A DNA stretch of 8,085 nucleotides from assembly GCA_902495985.1 (NCBI GenBank), contig CABUZF010000042.1, forward strand, positions 1-8,085. Reading direction: 5' to 3'. This DNA comes from an uncultured Collinsella sp. Lineage in GTDB: Bacteria; Actinomycetota; Coriobacteriia; Coriobacteriales; Coriobacteriaceae. A model generated the notes under the pieces. That model was not told the DNA's origin, did no database searches, and saw only the letters and a program-made list of their open reading frames with translations. Made by a program: the position numbers and the translations under genes. Shown here piece after piece: positions 1-5,247 of the stretch; position 1 is the first letter of the stretch; each line of letters opens with the position of its first letter.

Positions 1-18
1 CCACCACGGTGCCGGGCT

Positions 19-112
19 CTTCTGGTCTAAGGGCAGGATTCGGACCGTCGACACCCGCGTCACCAATTTCCCCGCGGGGGGAGTTTTCGAATCCGCCCGG
101 GGGCACCAGAGG
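19..112. other. Long imperfect hairpin between the repeat copies
   Basis: Nested inverted repeats are visible. The outer arm CTTCTGGT (19-26) pairs with ACCAGAGG (105-112), with one G-T pair. The middle arm GGGC-A-GGATTCG (31-42) pairs with CGAATCCGCCC (88-98), with a35 bulged. The inner arm CCCGCG (54-59) pairs with CGCGGG (73-78). No protein frame is evident. It may be a structured RNA, a palindromic dispersed repeat, or a decayed tRNA-derived segment; the sequence alone does not decide between them. Confidence 0.5.
86..108 (+). other. tRNA 3'-end-like segment (possible remnant or att site)
   Basis: The stretch begins with TTCGAAT, a canonical T-loop, and ends in CCA exactly where a tRNA would place it: 5 bases of T-stem, 7 of acceptor (CGGGGGC, 98-104), discriminator A105, then CCA at 106-108. 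The resemblance stops upstream of the T-loop. The 5' T-stem strand (81-85) does not pair, and no matching GCCCCCG acceptor strand occurs in 1-60, so this is not an intact tRNA. A 3'-end fragment starting at the T-loop resembles the block duplicated by tRNA-targeting integrases. Chance resemblance within the hairpin remains possible. Confidence 0.3.
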
Positions 113-118
113 AATATC

Positions 119-157
119 GAGCCCGGTACCACCACGGTGCCGGGCTCTTCTGGTTTA
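119..157 (+). terminator. Rho-independent-type terminator, plus strand
   Basis: GAGCCCGGTACC (119-130) pairs with GGTGCCGGGCTC (136-147) over 12 positions with one T-G wobble, leaving a 5-base loop (ACCAC). A moderately T-rich stretch, TTCTGGTTT, follows on the plus strand. The minus-strand reading has no T tract. It would end a plus-strand transcript entering from left of the window, converging with the pknB operon. The partial copy at 1-27 would be a second terminator of the same design. Confidence 0.6.
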
Positions 158-185
158 AAGAGATGCCGTAGTTTTCGCCGCTTCA

Positions 186-226
186 GATAAAGAAAGTGCC
201 CGTTTGCCGGGGGAGCAAACGGGCAC
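186..226 (-). terminator. Rho-independent terminator downstream of pknB
   Basis: This is a perfect 12-bp inverted repeat, GTGCCCGTTTGC (196-207) with GCAAACGGGCAC (215-226), and a 7-base loop. Read on the minus strand, the stem is followed at once by TTTCTTTAT (195-187), the T tract expected of an intrinsic terminator. It lies about 50 bp past the pknB stop codon and most likely ends the whole operon. Confidence 0.9.
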
Positions 227-278
227 CATTGAGCGAATGTGTTTGCGGCATCAGCCGCTGTGGGCAACGTCTTGATGA

Positions 279-2228
279 CTAGTTGGTCGTGCCGGAATCG
301 TTGCCTGAATCAGTACCAGAGCCAGAAATCGAAACCGTCAGCGTGATCGTGCTGTCGGTGGACTGCTTGCCAGTGGGGGAGACGCCCGTCACGGTGGCGT
401 TTTCGTTGCCACTCACGGGGTTGCCGTTCTGATCGCAGAATGCGATGTTGTAGAATCCGGCGTTGTTGAGCGCTGTGACAGCGGAGGAGATACTCTTACC
501 GTACAGGTTGCTCGGGACGTTTGCCTTGCCGGACTTCTTGGCGATGACGACGGTGATCGTGGCACCGGGCTTCTGCTTACCGCTGGGGTTCCAGCTAATG
601 ACGGTGCCCTCGGTGACGGAGTCGTTCTCCTGGTAGCTTACGTCGACGCCAAAACCGGCCATGTCGAGGGCGTTGCGTGCCTGGGCCTCGGTCATATCGG
701 TCAGATCGGGGACGGAGGTGGTGTCGGGTCCGCTGGAGACCTTGTACGAGATGGTCGTGCCCTTCTCGACTTCCTTGCCGGCATCAGTGCCCTGCTCAAA
801 GACCTGGCCTTCTTCGGCCTCGTTGGCCTCCTCGGTTGCTTCGCCCTTGAGTCCAACGCTTGCCAGCGCGGCCTCAGCCTGGTCCTTGGTCAGGCCGACG
901 AGCTGCGGAACCTCAACCTTCTCGGAGGGTTTGGGGCCCTTGGAGATTACCAGGTTCACCTTGGTACCCTTAGGCTTCTTGGTGTTGCCGTTGGGGGTCT
1001 GCTCGGCAACCTTGCCCTCATCGACATCGTCGTTGTAACTTTGGTCGACGGTTCCGACCTCAAGGCCTGCCTCTTTGATCTGTTCGATAGCGGTCTGCTG
1101 GTCCTTGTTAAGCACATCGGGTATCGTGACCTGCTCGCCCCCAAAGAGTCCGGTGGCGAAGGCCACCACAACGCCAACCACGGCGATTGCGGCGACTACG
1201 GCGGCGATAATCTTGTTCTTGTTGGACTTGGGCTGATCGACCTCGTAGGAGCCCGTGGAGCCCGAAACGGCGCTGTGGGCGTTGCTCTGGCCGCTCACGC
1301 CCGAGACGGGACGTACCATGGCGCGCGTGGAGTCAGACAGCTCGCGGGTCTTGGTTGCGCCCAGGTCGCCGGCGGCGCCAATGATGCGCGTGGGCTCGGA
1401 GACGTTCACAGCGCGGCCGGACAGGTAGTTGTTGAGCACCTGGCGCAGCTCATCTGCCGTCTGGAAGCGATTCGCCGGGTCCTTCTCCATGCACTTGAGG
1501 ATGATGCGCTCCAGATCGGCATCGACACCGGAGTTGATCTGGCTCGGCGGAACCGGTAGTTCGTTTACCTGCTTGAGTGCAACCGAGATGGCGTCGTCGC
1601 CGTCAAAGGGGACGCGACCGGTGGCGCACTCGTACATCACAACGCCCAGGGAGTAGATATCCGAGGTGGGACCGAGGTCCTGGCCGCGCGTTTGCTCGGG
1701 GCTTACGTAGTGGGCAGTGCCCAGTACATTGTTGTCCTGCGTGAGGTGGCTGTTCTTGGCGCGGGCGATGCCAAAGTCCATGACCTTGATGTTGCCGTCG
1801 GGCAGCACCATGATGTTTTGCGGCTTAATGTCGCGGTGGATGATCTCGTGCTTGTGAGCCACCGAAAGCGCGGAGCTGATCTGCGAGCCGATCTGCGCCA
1901 CCTTCTTGGGATCGAGAGCGCCGTGGCTCTTGATGCCGCTCTTAAGGTCGGTACCGCGCAGGTACTCCATGACGATGTAATAGGTATCGCCGTCCTTGCC
2001 CCAATCGTAGACGCCCACGATATAGGGGGAGGAGAGGCCGGCTGCTGCCTGAGCCTCCTGCTTAAAGCGTGCGGCAAAGGTGGCGTCGCCGGCGTACTGC
2101 GGCAGCATGATCTTGACGGCAACCGTGCGGTCGAGAACCTGATCTTGCGCACGGAAGACGGTCGCCATACCGCCCGTTCCCACTTTATCCTTGAGGAGGT
2201 ATCTTCCCCCGAGGACCCTCTGTTCCAT
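279..2228 (-). CDS. pknB: PASTA-domain receptor Ser/Thr protein kinase PknB
   Basis: This 649-residue membrane kinase phosphorylates Ser/Thr on cell-wall and division proteins and is thought to sense muropeptides or lipid II through external PASTA repeats. The kinase domain spans about 10-270: glycine loop GTGGMATVF (17-25), VAVK with K39, helix-C E58, HRDIKPQN (D133, N138), DFG (151-153), activation loop with T163, and GTAHYVSPEQ (170-179). A juxtamembrane linker (271-338) follows, with three T-R-x-hydrophobic motifs (T280, T294, T301), then one membrane helix (about 339-361). Four PASTA repeats lie at about 365-431, 436-500, 504-565 and 569-636. The fourth is divergent and has an Asn/Gly-rich insert with C598. 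The tail is Ser/Gly/Thr-rich. The ATG start is supported by AGGAG 5 bases upstream. It is the last gene of the cluster, followed by a strong terminator. No PknA paralogue lies beside it. Family assignment is secure. Confidence 0.97.
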   Translation of the reverse strand: MEQRVLGGRYLLKDKVGTGGMATVFRAQDQVLDRTVAVKIMLPQYAGDATFAARFKQEAQAAAGLSSPYIVGVYDWGKDGDTYYIVMEYLRGTDLKSGIKSHGALDPKKVAQIGSQISSALSVAHKHEIIHRDIKPQNIMVLPDGNIKVMDFGIARAKNSHLTQDNNVLGTAHYVSPEQTRGQDLGPTSDIYSLGVVMYECATGRVPFDGDDAISVALKQVNELPVPPSQINSGVDADLERIILKCMEKDPANRFQTADELRQVLNNYLSGRAVNVSEPTRIIGAAGDLGATKTRELSDSTRAMVRPVSGVSGQSNAHSAVSGSTGSYEVDQPKSNKNKIIAAVVAAIAVVGVVVAFATGLFGGEQVTIPDVLNKDQQTAIEQIKEAGLEVGTVDQSYNDDVDEGKVAEQTPNGNTKKPKGTKVNLVISKGPKPSEKVEVPQLVGLTKDQAEAALASVGLKGEATEEANEAEEGQVFEQGTDAGKEVEKGTTISYKVSSGPDTTSVPDLTDMTEAQARNALDMAGFGVDVSYQENDSVTEGTVISWNPSGKQKPGATITVVIAKKSGKANVPSNLYGKSISSAVTALNNAGFYNIAFCDQNGNPVSGNENATVTGVSPTGKQSTDSTITLTVSISGSGTDSGNDSGTTN

Positions 2229-2360
2229 TCCTGCTCCTAACTAACTTATTCGCTCAACGATGTGTGTAGTACCAAATCTATGGCCGCTGGGGCCGCGTGC
2301 CGCCTTGCCGCTAGCCTGTTGGCTGCGGTGCACCACATGCTCGTGCTTCGATCACGGGCA
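2229..2360 (-). other. 132-bp gap between the SEDS-PBP fusion and pknB
   Basis: This is the only sizeable gap in the operon and lies where M. tuberculosis has pknA. Apart from the pknB ribosome binding site it holds no convincing gene, terminator or promoter. A weak -10-like TAGATT (minus strand, about 2275-2280) has no fitting -35. An 8-bp palindrome, GGTGCACC, sits at 2327-2334. The gap might hold an internal promoter or an mRNA processing site, but nothing here proves it. Confidence 0.5.
2234..2238 (-). promoter_or_regulatory. Ribosome binding site of pknB
   Basis: AGGAG on the minus strand lies 5 bases before the ATG at 2228. It supports that start and independent translation initiation after the 132-bp gap. 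Confidence 0.75.
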
Positions 2361-5231
2361 TCACGCTCCTTGGGCGGCAAGTGCCGCGGTCAGGACGATG
2401 CCGGCGATCTTGGCCGCCTTGACGTCGTGCTTGTCGTAATCCTCCAAAGCCACCGAGATGGCGACCGTGGGTGAATCGTAAGGTGCGAAGCCGACGAACA
2501 TCGAGTTGACGTTGGTGCCGCCAGTCTCGGCCAAACCGGTCTTGCCGGCGACCTTGACGCCCGGAATCTGGGCATCGGTGCCGGTGCCGGACTGGACAAC
2601 CGCGAGCATGGCCTGCTTGACCTGCTCGGCCGTGGTGGCGCTGACGGCCTGGCCGAGCGAGCGGGACTGCGTGGTCTTGACCACGGTTCCGTCGGGGGCG
2701 AGCACTTGGGCCACGAAGAACGGGTCCATGACCACGCCGCTGTTGGCGATGGCCGCCGCTATCACGCAGTTTTGCATGACGGTGGTCTGCGGGCCTGGCG
2801 TGTGGTCCATGCCGACGGGCTGGCCGGCGCCTGCCCAGGCGGTCTCCCACTCGGTCATGAGCGAGGGGTCGGCCATGATGGAAGCTGCGGCGGTCAGGTC
2901 CTGGCCGAGCTTTTGGCCGTAGCCAAAGGCGTTGGCAAACTGGACGAGAGAGTTGGCGCCGACCTCGTTGGCTACCTGGCCAAAGACGACGTTGGACGAT
3001 ACGGCAAAGGCCTGCTGGAGGCTGATGGTGCCGAAGCTCTCATTGGCGTAGTTGGTGACCGGTGCGTTGCCGATATCCATGGAGCTGGGCGCCTTGTAAG
3101 TGCTCGAAAGGCTGGCGGTGCCGGTCTCGAGTGCCGCGGCAAGCGTGACGACCTTAAACGTGGAGCCCGGGGTGTAGAGCGCGTTCATGGCGCGGTCGTA
3201 CATGGAGCCGTCCTCGCCACCACCCGATTGCATTAGGGCGTCGATGTTGGTGTTGTCGTAGGTGGGCGAGCTGGCGCATGCGAGGACCGCGCCGGTGCGC
3301 GGATCCATAACCACCACGGCGCCCTTAAAGCCCTTGAGTGCCTGCTCGGCAGCCGTCTGGATGCGCGAGTCGATGGTGAGCTTGGCGGTGTTGCCCGGTT
3401 GGTTTTGGCCCGCGAGCGACGCGAGGGCGTTGTTCCAGCTGGAATAATCCTTGGAGCCGGTGAGCGTGTCGTTCATGACGCTCTCGACACCCGCGGTGCC
3501 GTACTGCTGGCTTACATAGCCCACCACGTGAGCGGCCATGTTTCCGTTGGGGTAGGAGCGGGCGTAGGTTCCATCCTCCTGCTGCAGCGACTCGGCCAGC
3601 GTCACGCCGTCGGACGTGATGATGGAGCCGCGCTGGATGTACTTGGAGCGGGCGATGGTGTGGTTGTTGGTCGGCATGTCCTGATAGTCCTTGGCCTTGA
3701 TGACCTGGACATAGGTGAGGTTGCCGATAAGGATGGCGAACAGCGCCGTAAAGGCGAACACGGCGCGGGTCAGTCGATTGGCGAGCGCCACGCGGCCGAG
3801 CACGCCGGATTCGGGCGTGTCGAGCAGGCGGCGGCGCATGCGCGAGGCGGCGGAGTGGCTGCCATGGGCGTACGAAGATGAAGTGGCGAAGCGCGTGCCG
3901 GCCGGGGAGGACGCCGAGGCGACCTGGTCGTCAGTGATGGCGGCCATGGTGCCGGTGCCGGTAAGCTCGGCCTCGCGACCGGTTGCCTCGTCACCGGCGC
4001 GCAGCAAAAGCGCGACGATGATAAAGCTTGCCAGCAGCGAGGAGCCGCCCTGGCTCATAAAGGGCAGAGTGACGCCGGTCAGCGGGATCAGGCGGGTAAC
4101 GCCGCCAACGATTAAGAAGGCCTGGAAGCTGATAGCGGCCGTAAGACCGGTGGCGCTAAAGGCGGCAAGGTCGGACTTGGCACGGGCCGCCGTGGTCAGG
4201 CCGCGCACGGCAAAGAGCATAAACAGGATAAGAACGGCTCCGCCGCCCAAAAGGCCCATCTCCTCGCCGATGGCCGAGAAGATAAAATCGGACTCGACGA
4301 CGGGAATGTTATTGGCCATACCGTTGCCAATGCCGACGCCAACAAGGCCGCCGTCGGCCAGCGAGAAGAGGGACTGGACAATCTGGTAGCCCTGGCCCTG
4401 CGCGTCCTTAAAGGGATCGACCCAGACCTGGAAACGCACCTGGACGTGCGACAGGAACTTGTAGGCGCCCACGGCCCCCACGGCCAAGAGCGCAAGGCCG
4501 ATGATGACATACGAGAAGCGACCCGTGGCAACGTAGAGCATCAGCAAGAAGATGGTGTAGAACAGCAAGGCCGAGCCCAGGTCACGTTCGAAGACAACGA
4601 CGAGCAGGCATACGCCCCAGACTGCGAACAGCGGCAGCAGCAGGCGCAGGCGCGGAATCTTAAGACCCAAGATCTTGCGGTTGGAGATAGAGAGCAGTTC
4701 GCGGTTTTCGGCCAGGTAACCGGCTAGGAACAGCACGATAAAGACCTTGGCGAACTCGCCGGGCTGAATGGTAAAGCCGGCGATGCGAATCCACAGTTTG
4801 GAGCCCGAGATCGTGGTGCCGATAAAGATGGGCAGCATCAGCAAGATGATGCCGATGATGCCAAAGGTGTACTTGTAGCGCATGACCACGTCGAGGTTTT
4901 TGACCAGCGCAAGCGTACCTACCATCAACGCCACCGAGATAAACAGGATGACGAGCTGCGAGATGGCGAGCGTGGGCGCCAAGCGCGTCACAAACGTGAT
5001 GCCAATGCCCGAAAGCACAAAGACGATGGGCAGGATGGCCGGGTCGGCGCCGGGTGCCAGAATGCGCACGGCGATATGCGCCGCGGCGAAGGCGGCAAAG
5101 AGACCGATCGGAACGGCAAGTGTTTCAAACGAGATGGCGGCGCCTGCGGTGAGCACGTACATCGCATACAGCAGGATGACGGGGAACGCCGAGGCGATGA
5201 GCAAAAGCAGTTCGGTGTTGCGGCGACTCAT
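2361..5231 (-). CDS. rodA-pbpA: Fused SEDS glycosyltransferase (RodA/FtsW) and class B penicillin-binding protein (PbpA)
   Basis: One 956-residue frame joins the two halves of a peptidoglycan synthase that usually work as separate partners. The SEDS half (1-413) polymerises lipid II. It shows about 12 hydrophobic segments and the signature VDPFKDAQGQGYQIVQS (271-287), then SDFIFSAIGEEMG (314-326) with the presumed catalytic D315. A Ser/Thr-rich linker of about 70 residues ends in basic RMRRR (464-468). A further membrane helix (about 488-506) carries the PBP half outside: RGSI..DG class B motif (534-542), pedestal to about 610, and transpeptidase about 628-950. Active-site motifs are STFK (S690, K693), SSN (745-747) and KTGL (897-900, where KTGT is usual). 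An even helix number before the linker fits a cytoplasmic linker and external transpeptidase. Separate M. tuberculosis RodA and PbpA add up to about this length. Neither internal ATG in the linker (M429, M465) has a ribosome binding site. A RodA-type rather than FtsW-type role rests on gene order. Confidence 0.95.
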   Translation of the reverse strand: MSRRNTELLLLIASAFPVILLYAMYVLTAGAAISFETLAVPIGLFAAFAAAHIAVRILAPGADPAILPIVFVLSGIGITFVTRLAPTLAISQLVILFISVALMVGTLALVKNLDVVMRYKYTFGIIGIILLMLPIFIGTTISGSKLWIRIAGFTIQPGEFAKVFIVLFLAGYLAENRELLSISNRKILGLKIPRLRLLLPLFAVWGVCLLVVVFERDLGSALLFYTIFLLMLYVATGRFSYVIIGLALLAVGAVGAYKFLSHVQVRFQVWVDPFKDAQGQGYQIVQSLFSLADGGLVGVGIGNGMANNIPVVESDFIFSAIGEEMGLLGGGAVLILFMLFAVRGLTTAARAKSDLAAFSATGLTAAISFQAFLIVGGVTRLIPLTGVTLPFMSQGGSSLLASFIIVALLLRAGDEATGREAELTGTGTMAAITDDQVASASSPAGTRFATSSSYAHGSHSAASRMRRRLLDTPESGVLGRVALANRLTRAVFAFTALFAILIGNLTYVQVIKAKDYQDMPTNNHTIARSKYIQRGSIITSDGVTLAESLQQEDGTYARSYPNGNMAAHVVGYVSQQYGTAGVESVMNDTLTGSKDYSSWNNALASLAGQNQPGNTAKLTIDSRIQTAAEQALKGFKGAVVVMDPRTGAVLACASSPTYDNTNIDALMQSGGGEDGSMYDRAMNALYTPGSTFKVVTLAAALETGTASLSSTYKAPSSMDIGNAPVTNYANESFGTISLQQAFAVSSNVVFGQVANEVGANSLVQFANAFGYGQKLGQDLTAAASIMADPSLMTEWETAWAGAGQPVGMDHTPGPQTTVMQNCVIAAAIANSGVVMDPFFVAQVLAPDGTVVKTTQSRSLGQAVSATTAEQVKQAMLAVVQSGTGTDAQIPGVKVAGKTGLAETGGTNVNSMFVGFAPYDSPTVAISVALEDYDKHDVKAAKIAGIVLTAALAAQGA

Positions 5232-5239
5232 AAGCGGCA

Positions 5240-5247
5240 CTCCCTTT
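5240..5247 (-). promoter_or_regulatory. Ribosome binding site that sets the fusion-gene start
   Basis: Minus-strand AAAGGGAG ends 8 bases before ATG 5231, an ideal spacing. An in-frame GTG at 5240 would add three residues, but its first base is the last base of this site, leaving no spacing. ATG 5231 is therefore preferred. The site begins just after the pstP stop codon (5248-5250). Confidence 0.8.

Larger units (their letters stand above)
1..158 (+). repeat. Direct repeat, two 30-bp copies 128 bp apart
   Basis: Positions 1-30 and 129-158 match at 29 of 30 bases; the only difference is c27 versus t155. Each copy contains the right arm of a GC-rich hairpin (ending in GGTGCCGGGCTC) followed by TTCTGGTYTAA. 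The left arm of the second copy is visible at 119-130. That of the first would lie before the window start, so the true repeat may be longer. The copies look like two tandem versions of one terminator, with the 31-128 segment between them. This is either duplication of a gene end or a dispersed repeat used as a terminator. Confidence 0.85.

Noticed and set aside
19..108. Complete tRNA gene
   Set aside because: The T-loop and CCA fit, but the T-stem does not pair, no acceptor 5' strand is present and no 7-base anticodon loop can be formed.
1..158. CRISPR array
   Set aside because: There are only two repeat copies, and the 98-bp stretch between them folds on itself. No cas gene is present. Terminator duplication explains it better.
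2275..2280. Promoter for pknB
   Set aside because: TAGATT matches 4 of 6 bases of a -10 box, but no -35 lies at a suitable distance.
2311..2850. 179-codon minus-strand frame reaching into the gap before pknB
   Set aside because: It is an out-of-frame, Arg-rich reading of the transpeptidase domain with no ribosome binding site or recognisable motif.
3804..3983. Hidden separate start for pbpA inside the linker
   Set aside because: The internal ATG codons (residues 429 and 465) have no Shine-Dalgarno sequence upstream, and the frame has no stop between the halves.
5238..5240. GTG start of the SEDS-PBP fusion
   Set aside because: It overlaps the ribosome binding site itself. ATG 5231 has the correct 8-base spacing.
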